Positions 1 to 12,431 of a DNA stretch of 64,000 bases are shown piece by piece. The translations under genes were made by a program, and so were the position numbers. Every line of letters begins with the position of its first letter. The stretch's first letter is position 1. This DNA comes from Helicoverpa zea (taxonomy: Eukaryota > Arthropoda > Insecta > Lepidoptera > Noctuidae), in assembly GCF_022581195.2 (NCBI RefSeq), contig NC_061463.1:3782001-3846000 (forward strand), read 5' to 3'. The notes beneath the pieces were generated by a model that did not search any database, was not told the origin of the DNA, and saw only the letters and a program-made list of their open reading frames with translations.

Positions 1-2689
1 AGAAATGCAAGGAAAATCTACAAAGGATCATAATCACATTTATCATATCACATCACACCAATATTTTAAAGTTAAAGGTTTGCATAAGTGGATGTTCGAA
101 ACTCTTGCACACAACTTCTGAACTTATATATCGATGAAACTTTTCAGTACTTATAACTAAATCTATCGGAATAACATTACGAACTACTTTATCGGTGTAT
201 TTATTTACTATGGAGGCGTGAGTACACCTGGGCAACGGCTAATGTAAAACATGCAGTTAATCATAATTGTATAATGTGTCAATAAAACTTTGGATACTTT
301 ATTGTAGAAAAGTTAAGAACGTTAATATTTTATTAGATACCTACAGAAACTTAAACTCGTTTTTTAACTGACTTCAAAAAAATTAAGAGCTTCTTAATTC
401 GGATGTTTGTATTTGTTATCCAAATAGGTATAGTATTTTAGCATCATAAAAACACAAAGTTCCTCACATGACCTAGCTGTACCGTTCCATTTAGGTTCAC
501 AGAGATCGAGGGCTCGATTTCCGCGTCGCATCCGATATCCACGTGTGCACGGAACCCGATTGCTTTAAAATCTCTACGTTCATATTTCAGTCTTAACTCG
601 TGCGATAACCCTTTGTGTATTTTATGTGAACCTTTGCTCAATCGTTTTCTCCTTCAAGTTTTGAACTTCAAAGTGGTGCAAGGAAGAGTATATAGGAATG
701 ATCTGAAAATGATGATCGTGTGAATGACATTATGCCTGGAAATAACCAGTGACAGATTGGTTAAAGACATGTTGCATTAACCGAAGAAGAAGATGATGAA
801 TCAAATATTATGATGAATACTAGATTTTAAATTCATTGGATTACTTCCTTAACTAACTTAACATCAATTTCATTAAGTTGGTAAAATAAATCATATACTT
901 ATTCAACTTCAGCGTATTTATTTCGTACACCCTACAACCATAACCCACAAGATAATTTAAACAATAAGAGGTCAAGGTATTCACCATTAATATCATAATT
1001 ATTTCCCTCAACAATAACCAACATTCCAACATCTTCTCACTTCTGAAGTATAAAAGCCCTCATTCCACGTTTTATTTCTCCAATTAGGTCCTCGAAACCC
1101 AGGGCTACAGCCTTTTAGCCCTTCGGAATAAAGTTGTGGTAATAAACTTGTTATTAACAATTCGCATAGACGTTGACCATTAGAGCAATGTCAGACGAGA
1201 GTGGCGTTAACGCAGCGTAACGTTGGTTTTGGGTGAATGTTGAGTGCATTACTCAAACAAAATGTGTGAAGGGGTTTAAAAATACGACCAATGGCTCTGA
1301 GGAAAAGTAAATGTTGGGACTTGAATTATTTGAATAGAAGTACTAAAACTATATAACACATGAAGTAAATGGATATTATTGAGGATATGATTAATATATC
1401 CACGAAGATAAGATGTTAAAAAAAAAATAAAAAACTTTAATAAATTATTTACCTTATTGAAATAGAACTATTTAGACTTGAAAATTACTTTCAAAACACA
1501 CTTTACCTCCGACCAAGAATGACAAAGACTATCATCAGTTACGTCGCTATTTCCTCCGTCTGTAACACCCCTAAGGGCAAAGGTAAGACGAACAAGAGCA
1601 TTTCTCGTTTATCTGCACTTGACTCTCCGACTTTATTGTTAGACTGAATGGAAGAACGTCCTACAAGGTAAGTAATAATGACCTAATAGTTTTTTTATCG
1701 AGGGCAGAATGGCGGGCACTTTGTAGGAGATTCTGCTTTTAGTAGTATGTCTTTCTTAAGGAAGAGTTTGTTTGAAAAAAGTACTGGGTCAGTAAGATGT
1801 GTTTTTATTAGGGGCAGTGTAAGAAGAAGGATGTGTGTCTTTGTTGTATAGGATACGTGATACACAAATACTGATAAATTGGTATAAAACTGTTAGGTGT
1901 AGGACCAAAATAAATTTTTCTCATCAGATTTTTTTAGATCAGATTTATTGTCCTAGCCTTTTCCTAAGTATGTCTTGGTCTGCCTCCAATCTATACAGAT
2001 ACGCAGATGAGTACCTATCTTTTACAAGAATCGATCGGACCTCCCCAACCACAATACCGGGAAAACCGATACCTCTTGATAAGAAAAGCTATTCTGGCTC
2101 TTGGCTTATCACTACCAACTTAAATATAATAAAATCTAGTCTAAACATTTATTTTATAAAGATAAAGCCTGGGTAAAAAGTTCTTTTACCATATTCCTAA
2201 ATAAAAAAGATACAACATACATTTTCATGAACACATTACGTACAAAAATGGTGGGTGCGCAATGTTTTACATAGTTTAGCTGGAGTTTAGAGTTATGATA
2301 TGTTACAGCCACGCTAGTACGCCGGCTGTCTGATACACGCCAACTTTTGTTTTATACAACTTAGTTTTTATACCACAATAGAAATAAGATTCAGAAGCTT
2401 CATTTAATCTATTTTTTTTTTAACAATATATCTTATCTTGTGAGCCAAATGTCCAATTAGGTTAAAACTGTTTACTGGTCTTATTACTATAGTTTTATAG
2501 CACTCTCACACCCTAACGATTTTACACTCAGTGTTTTGTCGCGGGTCCATTCCGAGCAGCAGAAATACTAACATCGTTTAAACCGATAGTTGTCAATTGT
2601 TTGACCTCCTGTACGATCTGTACGGAAAAACTGAGTAGAAAATATTCTAGTGTTATGGCGGTGACTATTGCAATTTATAAAACACGTTG
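1..2689. other. AT-rich stretch without a recognised gene
   Basis: I see no reading frame with a recognisable domain, no RNA gene and no clear transposon ends here. Short homopolymer runs and stop-rich frames dominate. It probably belongs to the next intron of the RASD-like gene, because that gene's next exon is not found between here and 5377. Confidence 0.5.
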
Positions 2690-2895
2690 TAGCGCGGACC
2701 TTATTTATTGCCCCTCCGCGCCCCTCTAGGCTAAGACGCGCGCCGGCTCGCTACCGAAATTAAAAGTGGAACAGCCGCGCAGCTTTTGCGGCGCGCGCGG
2801 AGAGCCGACAGTGACCGACTAACCGCGAAGCACGACGCATGCGCTCTGTTGTTGACGGACGCCCGCGTCGCTCGCGTGCCGCTAGCTAAGGTCCC
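2690..2895. promoter_or_regulatory. GC- and CpG-rich patch, candidate promoter or first exon
   Basis: About 200 bp rich in CpG and GCGC stand out sharply from AT-rich flanks. The short open frame over it is of low complexity (arginine and alanine rich) and resembles no family I know, so I do not call it coding. In insects such patches can mark promoters or 5' exons, but they can also be GC-rich MITEs; the GC-rich element at 22725-23191 is an example in this window. I found no inverted ends here. Confidence 0.25.
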
Positions 2896-5377
2896 TAGTA
2901 TTAAATATATACCTACGTGTGTCGTGTGTGTGCATTATACGTTTATTTACCACCAACCGTCTTTAAAACAATCTCGGAACGAAGCCCAACTATAACGTTG
3001 TGTATAATGAGTTATATCTAATGTGATTTTTATAAGATTTTGAAATTGTAAAACCACACCAAAAGGTTTTCATAATCCTTTTGACCGCATTGCCTCCCGA
3101 CTGTAGACTTTGGACAATGAATGAGATTGTAGGATTAACAAATATGAAAGGGTAACAAGTGAATGTGTGGTAAGAAATTTTATTTAAATTATAATTGAGT
3201 TGGTCTTCTGCTCTTTTTTATTCCACAACCTCTCAAAGTTTTAATTTCCTGATATACGAACATGTTAGCACCGGGTGGAAATAATTTTACCTTTGAGCAT
3301 GTATCAGAAAGATTAACTTGATTTAATGTTTGTTCATTAAGATGTTTCCGTTGTGTACATTACAAAGTTTTGTTTTGACTTTAAGGTCGATAATCGCTTG
3401 TTACAAGAAAGTTTTCAATTATAATTTTCCATGAGTCTTGAGTTATCATACGTCTTCATGTTACACCTACGTAAGGAAGATTTTAATTACTTTTAACATA
3501 TAATCACGAGTAATAAATAGAAAAACACGTAAAGTTCTAATTCATGTTTGTGTCGTTTATATCTCTGTTAATCTGATGAAGAGTAGATATGAGTTTTGGC
3601 ACAGTTTTAGAATGTTAGAAGTTAGATATTTAAGAGAATGTAACACAAGCTATGAGTGATTTATAAATATAGATAAAACATAAGCACAATTGGTACCTTT
3701 ATTTTGACAGTAAGAATATAATATACTAGGAATTCATTTCAATATAAAACATCTCCAATTCTATGTTGCTGATTTATAACAGTTTTCTAAGAATTTCTAA
3801 TTAGATACAGACGTCTCCAGATTTCTATGGAAAAATAAAAATTGACGGGAGAGGCACGGAAATGTTTAGATACAAAAAGTATAATATAATGATCACTTTT
3901 TGTTACTACCTAATTTAGATCACATCGCAACAGGTAACTAATATTATAAACGTGAAAATGAATCTTCGGATGGATCGATATGTAAATGTTTGTGACTCTC
4001 TCATGCAAAAACTTAACAATGGATTTTGATCAAAAATGGCAGCAATGAAGGTTTTTTTAAATAAAAAGGTTACATATCTGAGTAATATTAAAGCAATTTT
4101 TTATACGGCTGCAGCAATTATTTTCCACAGGAAGCTGGTCGAAGCTGCTGGGAGATAGTATAACATACTATAATCTTGCAAGAGACCGTCTATTTCTACC
4201 TTCTGTTCGTACAAATAGGCCTCAATAGGTACAGAGTAGTCTGTAGGCTTTCGCATTCACAAGTAATACGACGAAGTTCAGCAGCGGAAATCCATTCAAC
4301 TGGTGTGCGTCCACAAAGCGACTATTGCGGATGCTACTAGGGATGTAGGCGGGAGAAAACAATTCAAATGTAACAGTAAATGGATGAAAATAGATGTTAT
4401 ACAAACTGGGTTTGTATAGTAACTACGCATGCCTATACTATAGTTGTTTCTTTGTTTTGTCAGACGTATGTAGAGCATTATGCGGCTGTAGGTAATTTTT
4501 CATAATTTCCATTACCTTTTTGATTTAATTTTAATTTTTATTACTGAAAATATTTCTGAAGTAATTTCTGAAATAGAGGTATTCATACATAACAGCTATC
4601 AGAATTACATGAAGCCTGTACCATTAAATCACCGGCGTTAACTCGATACTCAATTACACATAACACAAACGTATACATGACTTCGATTAGCATTTGAATT
4701 GAGAGCGAGAGAGGGGTGAGAGCACCAAACTTTTGTACCACTATTCCAAATTTATTCAAAATTCGAACCAAAAACAAAAAACAATCACAAGTGTCCCCTC
4801 CCTAGCAAACAGGGTGCACACAGGTTTGAGTACACAAGCCTCTGTATTGTGATCTGAATGGAGTACTCCACAATAACAGCAGAGCCATCCATCAAACGGG
4901 ATTAGAGTGTTTATTACAAACATTGTGTAGGACACTGGCTAGTTTAGTTCTTTTTTTTTGTTTGTTTGAAATAGGAATTTGACAGTTGCGTGATCGATGT
5001 TTAGGTGTTTGAAATTGGAAATTGGAATCGTGAAATGGTGATGTGTTTAAAAAGGTTAAAGTTCTGATTATGATTTTGTTTCTAACAACTGATATAACTG
5101 TCTAACTTTTTCAGTAATATCTTGCGTTAGTAAATCTGTATTTTTTATACTTTTTGAAACTTATGTGACGGACTATAATTAAATTGACTTAGCTTTACCT
5201 ACAGATTCCAGCAACCTACCCGAATCTGTCAAATACCAATCTTGATATATCTTCCACAATTATTGTGATATGGTTGAAAATCAGCCTACAAAAAAATATG
5301 TACTGGAAAGACTAACGATTAATACCGTAATTAATTAAAATAAAGACTCTAAAAATAATACCAAAGATCAAACTCAC
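2896..5377. other. AT-rich probable intron of the RASD-like gene
   Basis: This lies downstream of the exon 2 donor on the minus strand, so it should be the intron following that exon. At about 3935-4035 there is a degraded copy of the dispersed 'ACTAATATTATAAACG' repeat seen elsewhere in the window. Nothing else is recognisable. Confidence 0.45.
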
Positions 5378-5571
5378 CAGTAAGAAACGACAGTCTCCTC
5401 ATGGCAGGAAAGGGGTGGTTTCCCGAGGTATCCAACAGGTCCAGTTGGTAGACCTCTCCTCGGATCCTGTACAGCTTACGGTGGAAGTCCTCGATGGTCG
5501 GCGTGTAGCTGTCTTCGAACTTCGTGCCCAGGAACCTGGAGACCAGTGAGGTTTTGCCCACGCGAGCTGAC
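5378..5571 (-). CDS. RASD-type small GTPase (Dexras1/Rhes-like), exon 2
   Basis: This 194-bp exon encodes residues 116-179 of the predicted protein and completes codon 115. It holds the rest of the P-loop (the G1 motif is G115-S-A-R-V-G-K-T122), switch I (YTPTIEDFHRK, with T140 equivalent to Ras T35), and G3 as DTSGN (162-166), followed by HPFPAMRRLSFLTG. The DTSGN and HPFPAMRRL signatures mark the RASD1/RASD2 subfamily rather than canonical Ras, which has DTAGQ. The acceptor reads CTCTACACCAG/G and the donor CTG/GTGAGT. The exon enters in phase 2 and leaves in phase 1. Family members are membrane-associated GTPases linked to G-protein and adenylyl cyclase signalling; that role is family knowledge. 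The exons carrying G4, G5 and the CAAX tail are not seen and should lie beyond position 1. Confidence 0.92.
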
Positions 5572-6245
5572 CTGGTGTAGAGAGTAAGAAGTTGAGAATT
5601 TGAGGACCTTTGGTTTTATGTAAACCTAAAACTGGTAGGTGCTTAGGTGGCGAAAGTTCTGGAATGCACACTTCATTTGTTTATTGGTCGAAATCTGAGC
5701 CAAAAATAAATCATTTGATGTCAAGTTGAACGAACGGGTTTTGGTAACTCCCACATCTTTGATAGTATCTATATCTGTGGTTTAAATAGACATTTGGGCA
5801 GATCGAAATTTCCTATACTATTTTTGGAGCATAATTTATCTTTAATTAAATTCCTCTCATATCTTTAACAGCACGTGGTCTATTAAAAAAAAAAAATTAA
5901 ACAAAGCAATCAAAAAACAGCAACGTATCTACATCAATTTTCGTGATCTTTGCAGAGTTCCGATATAGTCTAACGATCAAAGCCATTTGCCGACAGCCGG
6001 AACCAAGGCGACGGCTTAACGTGCTCTCAATCACGAACCTAACGGAATTCCTAATCAGGGTTCCATGTAATGCCTCAAAAAGGCATAATGGAACTTTGTT
6101 GTCCCGGGAATTAAGAACTTTTTGGTGCTCAAGACTAAGTTTGTAATGGTAGTGATCACATGATTAGGGCATTATTTGCACTAATGGAAATTAAGCTTTT
6201 TTTCTTGGGAACGAAATTGAGTATTAAGGCTCCAGCAGACCGGAT

Positions 6246-6352
6246 GCAAAATTAACTTAGTAACATCCATTAGACACCGACTTCTAGGCCGATGCACCTA
6301 AAAATAGCTTTTTTTTTTGCTTTTTAGTGTTTTGGGAAGTCGGTTTAATTTT
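6246..6352. repeat. Dispersed repeat copy, partner of 7897-8010
   Basis: The stretch CACCGACTTCTAGGCCGATG through the T-rich run to GTTTTGGGAAGTCGGTTTAA recurs at about 7930-8008. The 33 bp just before it (6246-6278) is present at 7897-7929 in inverted orientation. Confidence 0.7.
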
Positions 6353-6766
6353 TACTTTGAAAATGCACCACTGACATAGAATATGACGCCATGTTTTTGT
6401 GGTATCGGAGTGAATGTTGTAGAAGTATTTCTTAGCAGTAACTAGTATTTTCCTAGCAAAAAAACCTTAAACCCTTGTTGGTTCAAATATAGCTTAGTTG
6501 TGCGATTGAAGATTGAAATAGAGTTACTGGCAAAATTCGAAATCCATCGTAAATCGAATGTAGTCAAAAGACAGGCCCCAAAACGCCCATTATTCATATG
6601 TGCTTTTGCTAGAAAGAAGAATGGTTGCAACAAACTCCCCAGCAACAAATGTCTGTCGTAGAGTTAAAACCACTTTTTATAATCAATTCACATAATTCTT
6701 CTTTAATTTCAAAGGAGCAAACCTGCTTTCTAACTTTTGTTTTTCGTTCCAATAAATAATTTGTTA

Positions 6767-7079
6767 AAAGTCGTGGTGGCCTAGTGGGTAAAGAACCAAC
6801 CTCTCGAGTATGAGGGTGTGGGTTCGATTCCAGGTCAGGCAAGTACCAATGCAACTTTTCTAAGTTTGTATGTACTTTCTAAGTAATCTTAGACACCAAT
6901 GGCTGACAAAAAAAAAAGGTGAAGGAAAACATCTTGAGGAAACCTGGACTATAAAGTCTGAAATCACCAACCCGCACCAACCCGCGTCGTGGTGATTAAT
7001 GCTCAATCGTTCTCCGTGTGAGAGGAGGCCTGTGCCCAGCAGTGGGACGATAAAAAGGCTGTAACAGTAACAGTAACAG
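6767..7079 (+). repeat. tRNA-derived SINE, complete
   Basis: The A-box-like TGGCCTAGTGGG (6776-6787) and B-box GGTTCGATTCC (6821-6831) are those of a tRNA-type pol III promoter. The body ends in GTGGGACGATAAAAAGGCTG and a short AACAGT tail repeat. A 14-bp target duplication, TAAATAATTTGTTA, flanks it (6753-6766 and 7080-7093), showing target-primed insertion. It resembles noctuid SINE families by memory; I could not check names. Confidence 0.85.
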
Positions 7080-7478
7080 TAAATAATTTGTTATATATAA
7101 GTACATAATTATTATTACTCTTTATAAGCATAAAAACTTTTAAAAAGTAATTGCAGTTGTTAAGATTGCATATAACAAATCAAAGTAAGAAAATAATGAC
7201 GAAACCCCGTCAAAGCAACAATACCACAGAATCTCCGTAGTAATTGGTTTTCCTCCATTTTTCCTGTTTCCTGAACGAAAAATTCGAGCTGTGATCTGAT
7301 TGGAGCCTTTGATGGGATCATGAGAAGAAATGTATTTGGCGAAACAGTCATCGGCTTGTCACAAATATATACTTTGACAAAGCTGCTGTAATGATATTTG
7401 CTGTTTTTTTTTTTGCATTATTATTTGACGGCTGTACTACTGAGACTCGCCTCATGCAGCAAAAATACACATAACATA

Positions 7479-7704
7479 TAGTTCGGCCATTCAGAGAATG
7501 CGTTCCTGACACGTCGCGATTGAACTGACGACGTAACTACATTCATTGATTATTGATATAATAATGTTGTTTTAATGCTCCTCAATTGTTAAAACGGTAA
7601 ACAACCAGCAAAAATACATTATTATATCAATAATCAATGAATGTAGTTACGTCGTCAGTTCAATCGCGACGTGTCAGGAACGCATTCTCTGAATGGCCGA
7701 ACTA
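7479..7704. mobile_element. Foldback MITE with ~89-bp near-perfect arms
   Basis: The left arm begins TAGTTCGGCCATTCAGAG and the right arm is its reverse complement ending at 7704. The arms of roughly 89 bp appear nearly identical and enclose a loop of about 48 bp. TA duplications flank it (7477-7478 and 7705-7706). It encodes nothing. Confidence 0.85.
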
Positions 7705-7896
7705 TAGTAATTGATTGATGGACTAGATTTTAACGTATTGGGAAGTGAGGGATATACTATTTAGGCATTTATAAGCCTGAGTGCGAAGGCGCAACAATTG
7801 TTTTCGGAATCGCCAATAAAAATATAATAAAATTTCGTGCATTCTTAACTTTTCTGTCTAGAGGCGTATCCACGGTAGAACTTCATATAGGTACTC

Positions 7897-8010
7897 GGTG
7901 TCTAATGGATGTTACTAAGTTAATTTTGCCACCGACTTCTAGGCCGATGCACCTAAAAATAGCTTTTTTTTTTGCTTTTTAGTGTTTTGGGAAGTCGGTT
8001 TAATTTTTTT
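7897..8010. repeat. Dispersed repeat copy with inverted 33-bp segment
   Basis: This is the partner of 6246-6352. The 33 bp at 7897-7929 is the reverse complement of 6246-6278, while the sequence that follows is in the same orientation in both copies. Short inverted motifs TCGGTG and CACCGA bracket the flipped part. Confidence 0.7.
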
Positions 8011-8089
8011 GTAAAAAAGTTTTTTATTTAAAGCTTTTCAGTGATACGAATAGTTGTCAATATCCATACAAGTGAGAAGTTCTCATCAA

Positions 8090-8478
8090 TACAAAGAATA
8101 TAAGTCCAAATACGAGGTACTTTACATATTCAGTTGTCGAGTTCCCTCGACCCTCTCTGGTTTCCATCATCAGATCAGCTCCAAATCTTCACAGTTGAAT
8201 AGTGCTTTTAGGCGTACACCTGAGTGTCAAGTTTTTACCCTATGTATGCCTACAACTTTCAAAGGTTGTCCTCGATTTCTCAGGGTTTCCATCATCAGAT
8301 CCTGACCTGATGACTATGGGACCAACTGGCAGCTATTCCGAGTCGAACAAAAAAAGAATCACGTAAATCGGTCTATAAACCTCGGAGTAATCGATGTACA
8401 TACATAGAAAAAAAAAAAAAAAAAAAACATACCGGCCGAATTGATAACCTCCTCCTTTTTGGGAAGTCGGTTAAAAAC
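8090..8478 (-). repeat. Retroelement-like tail ending in AAGTCGGTTA
   Basis: The stretch contains two diverged copies of GTTTCCATCATCAGATC about 125 bp apart, a run of about 21 A at 8409-8429, and the terminal CCTCCTCCTTTTTGGGAAGTCGGTTA. The same end appears inverted near 60022-60050 and 20406-20440. I take it to be a lepidopteran retroposon tail; its class is unresolved. Confidence 0.45.
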
Positions 8479-8807
8479 ATCGTGATTTTAAATAAAACTG
8501 TGTAAAAAGCCGCGCTGCAACGCTCATTTAGAATTCTGTTAATGTGTGAATAGTAAAGGATTTTGGCATAGTACCCCCAGTTTCGAGCTTTTACTGCGCT
8601 AATTAAACTGAAAAGTAACTTTTTAACTGTACTGTCCCGTTAAAAAGGTGAAGAGAGAAAATGAAATATTACGTTCATAATCTAATTTTCTTTTCTTTTC
8701 TCTGATAAGCTTTGTCTTTAATGTAAAAAGAAACGATCAGTTTTGTAACCAACTTCCCTAAAAGGAAAAGATTTAGATGTTTCTTTTGAAACATTTAATA
8801 CTAGCCG

Positions 8808-9000
8808 TTTTCCTGTGATTTCACCCGCATCGCATGGGAACTACTGGCCTCGCCGGGATAAAATATACCCCATGGCACTCGAGAAAAGTGTAGCTTTTCA
8901 ACAGTGAATGAATTTTTAAATCGGTCCCATAATTTTTGAGTTTATCCATTACAAAGAAAGAAAAATACAAATGACTCTTTATAATATTAGTATAGATAAA
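8808..9000 (-). repeat. Dispersed lepidopteran repeat ('ACTAGC' family)
   Basis: It begins ACTAGCCGTTTTCCTGTGATTTC and ends in TTATAATATTAGTATAGAT, in the reverse of the copies at 36050, 37832 and 41308. It is non-coding. Members here are of similar length (about 190-210 bp). Confidence 0.7.
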
Positions 9001-9785
9001 ATCTCCCTATTATTGTACAATTTAAATCTCCACACCACCGTCCAATTGCCCGCCATTAATAAAACCATTATATATTAAATTATCACACCTTGCCGTCACA
9101 TTAAATTCGCGTTAACATCGTTATAAATCTACAAAGATCAACGACTCCCGGCTAATGTGATTTTCAAAGGTCACCTGATCCTGACGAGTGTCACGAGAAA
9201 ATGCCACTTTCTAGGGTTCCGTATCTAAAAATAGGGTAATTAAATTCTAATTGTTTCCTTGCTGGCTACCTACGCGTTAGAATGCTAATTTGAGAGAAGA
9301 CGATTGATAGACGATTGATACAGTTGAAAGAAATGGCTGTCACGAAGACAGAGTTAGAAACAAAAATTCTTTGAAAAAACTTGCAATTACAAGTTAGGTA
9401 CCTCATATTAACTCACTGGTACCTAATATTAACCCGTTGTTTTGCCGGAGCGCTGATATACGCGAGAATCAATTGATTTTCAAATGTTTTATAATTAGCG
9501 GCTTGCAAGCTAATACACATTTTTCTAAACTTTAAAGTTATAAGCAACTCATTTTACAGAAACTTCTTCTTCACTGAACACAAACTCTACGCAGTTGAAG
9601 ACACCTACGGAACTTAAAAGATGCGACTTGCCCTTGACCGGTTTTTCTGTCCCTTCTGTCGCCAGTACTTAATATATCGGCCCGTGATTGATTGGGTTAC
9701 GAAGAACTAAAGCTTGCCCTTGAAGAGATCACCCGTAAACGGCAATTTATTTCTGTCCTTCAAAGAGGATACTTTAGGTAATTGC

Positions 9786-10075
9786 CATGGAGAATAAAAT
9801 GACTAGCGGAGGTGCCATAACGGAAAATCTCCTAAGAAAATAGCGCGCCAAAATGCGGGTGTGCAGGAAACGAGGAACGTTGCTGTCTTCGCCGTTATAT
9901 ACTATCACAGGACCCGATCATTTCTTGTAATACCAAAAATTTTTGACTGATGTCTCAAAGAACCCGCACGCCTCGTCAGTTCACTCGTGACTGATTGGTG
10001 TGGACATGTCCACCATACCTATTTGACCTAGAAGAAAGCGCCATAGCATCTCCGTTCGTCTTTCCTTGCTCCATG
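9786..10075 (+). mobile_element. hAT-like MITE, copy 1
   Basis: The ends CATGGAG and CTCCATG are inverted, and the terminal 25-30 bp match imperfectly. Target duplications of 8 bp, GTAATTGC (9778-9785) and ATAATTGC (10076-10083), differ at one base. An 8-bp duplication is the hAT hallmark. Related copies lie at 11345, 22674, 42259 and 59094. Confidence 0.85.
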
Positions 10076-10083
10076 ATAATTGC

Positions 10084-10248
10084 CCTTATATTTTGTTGAT
10101 GGATCTCCTTGGTATTAATTGGAGCTTTTAGAATATTGTCATTTTCTTCATTGTCCGTTATCTTTTCATTAGCACCTAAAGGCTTGTGTTTAAGTACTGA
10201 GCTTTTGCGGTTACGTCTTATGGTCTCGGCACCAAAATCTTTTGCCAC
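10084..10248 (-). pseudogene. Coding-like fragment, unrecognised
   Basis: The minus-strand frame from about 10248 runs for some 55 codons before entering the adjacent MITE. It has protein-like, charged composition (KDFGAETIRRNRKSS near its start). A possible splice acceptor (GTCTTAG) lies just upstream, followed by TATGAATGC in frame. There is no ATG in a good context, and the frame continues only by running into the MITE. It could be a transposon or gene fragment or chance. Confidence 0.2.
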
Positions 10249-10875
10249 GCATTCATACTAAGACTTTTAATCACGGCCAAAAACTTGAACTTGTCTCCCT
10301 TCACGGAGCAAAAGTAAGAAACTGAAAAGGCACGATTTTAAATTGCTCTTTCACATGTTTTAGCAGAGGAAGCATCATTCAAAATCATCATTACAAACTC
10401 CGTTATATTGATAAAACCGGTATCCATTATATCTATCCTCCGTTATATCTAGCTATAATGTACAATACTCCATATCTATAAAATAATACATCAAAGAACT
10501 TCATAATTAAGCTATTTCCATAATTCCCTTAATTCTCTCAAAACGTTTTCTTTCCACCACACATTTCTTTTCACATTTCCTCAATTATAGGAAAACGTTC
10601 GTTCGTATAATTAGAGTGACACTCATTAATATTTCAAGGGCCGGTAGCCAATTCCAAGGTCTAGGGTATACTCGGAATTTAAATTAGCTTTGTAATAAGG
10701 GGTTCTCATATCGGCCTCATTAAGCTTCCTAAAGGGAAGGCTATTTTCAGAATCTATGTTTAAAGGAACTGAGTTTTTTTCTTCAATTATGTTCGAATTT
10801 AGAAAAGGTTTGTTTATTCAAGGGTTTGCTGGTGTTCATTAAACTCGAACTTGTTTTGTTTTTTTAACGGTTATT

Positions 10876-10980
10876 TCTAGAGCACACTTCAATATTTTAG
10901 TAGGCCGATAGTTTGCTTGGGCTCATAAAACGGGTCAACTGTCGGATGACTGTTTAGTCGCAATATGCATTGGTACTCTT
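10876..10980. repeat. Fragment of 'AGACTAAACAGTCGGC' foldback family
   Basis: The motifs TTTAGTAGGCCGATAGTTTG and CAACTGTCGGATGACTGTTTAGTC lie in inverted relation, matching the arms seen at 13866-14513, 52340-52690 and 54155-54300. The copy is degraded. Confidence 0.45.
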
Positions 10981-11344
10981 ATAATTTGAATCTAGCGTAT
11001 TCTCTGGTTTTAAAAGCCTTTTAGAACAAAACTTAGATCAGATACCTTACAAACTATGCACAATTCTCAATTCACAAGAGGAAAGCATATATCCGCGAAC
11101 CTCCATATATCGTTCAAAAGTTTTTACTTCACATACATACAATCGATCGATCAATGATAATATATCCACGACCCACCGCAAATAGAAACACTAGGGAGTA
11201 TATAAATATCTTTAAAAATCAGTAAACAAAATTCTAGGAGATAGGAAATATCGTGCTCTCCAAAGCTAGGTAAATTGATAGAATCAAACTGAATTTCTCT
11301 CGGGAAGGTATACTGCAGTACTCTTAGTGTTTCATGGTAAAGTT

Positions 11345-11812
11345 CATGGAGAACAATATGACTAGCGGAGGTGCCATAACGGAAAATCTCCTAAGAAAGT
11401 CATCATCATCATCCTCCGAGCCTTTCTCCCAACCATGTTGGGGTCGGCTTCCAGTCTAACCGGATTCAGCTGGATGCCAGTGCTTTACAAGAAGCGACTG
11501 CCTATATGACCTCCTTAACCCAGTTATCCGGGCAACCCGATACCCCTTGGTTAGACTAAGAAAGTATCGCGCCAAAATGCGAGTGCTCGGAGACGAGGAA
11601 CGTTACTGACTCCTTATACGCCTTCTTTGGACCCGACAATGTTTTATAATGCCTAGGAAAAATCGTTGACAGATGTTTCAAAGAACCCAAACGCCTCTTT
11701 AGTTACCTCGTAACTGATCGTTTTGGTTATGCCCACCGAACGTATTTGACCAGAAGAAGGGGCGTGACCTACCTGCATTATGGCATCTCCGCTCATCCTT
11801 CCTTACTCCGTG
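11345..11812 (+). mobile_element. hAT-like MITE, copy 2, with a nested SINE
   Basis: The ends are CATGGAG and CTCCGTG, with 8-bp flanks GTAAAGTT (11337-11344) and GTAAAGAT (11813-11820). Removing the SINE fragment at 11401-11555 gives an element of about the same length as copies 1 and 4. Confidence 0.85.
11401..11555 (-). repeat. SINE 3' fragment nested in MITE copy 2
   Basis: Beginning CATCATCATCATCCTCCGAG, this is the reverse complement of the tail region of the SINE at 13979-14376. CTAAGAAAGT occurs on both sides (11391-11400 and 11556-11565), a 10-bp target duplication inside the MITE. Confidence 0.8.
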
Positions 11813-12330
11813 GTAAAGATGGTTCATACGTGCTCATATTTATTTTATTCCTACTTCTAGAAGCTTTAGTGCTCAGAACAAGCATGTGAGAATATGTGGA
11901 AAGTCGTTTTTTTGTTTGTTACCTTGCAGTTCTTTATTCAAATCTTCTAGGTTTTGTATCTTATCACACCCGTATTTTTCTGAATGTAAGCCTTTGGTAC
12001 TCTATAGTTCACTTTTATTTCGCAGCTAATAGGTATTTATGTTTTTAACGACTGTGATCTATCGTATCACTTCGCATTGTTGGATTCAAAGCTGTGCTTC
12101 TTCTAAACCTAGTAAAGTATTTACAACAGTCGAGGTAGATCCTTGAATCTAGGTAAATCCAGAAAATGTAGTACACATTTTCTGTACCTACTTCCCTATA
12201 CTATGTACTACTCGATAAGGTACTAATAACTCTGGTTGCAAAAGCAACTTGTCGCGTAAAATATACGCTTAACATATTGATATATTGAATCTAATCTAAT
12301 TGATTTCTGACACTTACGCGAATATTAGAC

Positions 12331-12431
12331 ATTTAAATAAAACTACTTAATGCTGTAAAGGATCCGAAACGTCGGGATTAAATAATATTAATATAACGCG
12401 ATAAAATCCGTAAAAGTAGTTTTATTTAAAT
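12331..12431. mobile_element. 101-bp MITE with 18-bp inverted ends
   Basis: ATTTAAATAAAACTACTT at the left is matched by AAGTAGTTTTATTTAAAT at the right. The interior, GGATCCGAAACGTCGGGATT, resembles a very common lepidopteran repeat. Confidence 0.65.

Noticed and set aside
2786..2995. 69-codon frame over the CpG-rich patch
   Set aside because: It is Arg/Ala-rich only where the DNA is GC-rich, then turns unrelated; no domain is visible.
1..5377. Third exon of the RASD-like GTPase (G4/G5 motifs) to the left of exon 2
   Set aside because: No minus-strand frame in this stretch shows the expected strand after LTG, an NKxD motif or a CAAX end; the exon is probably outside the window.
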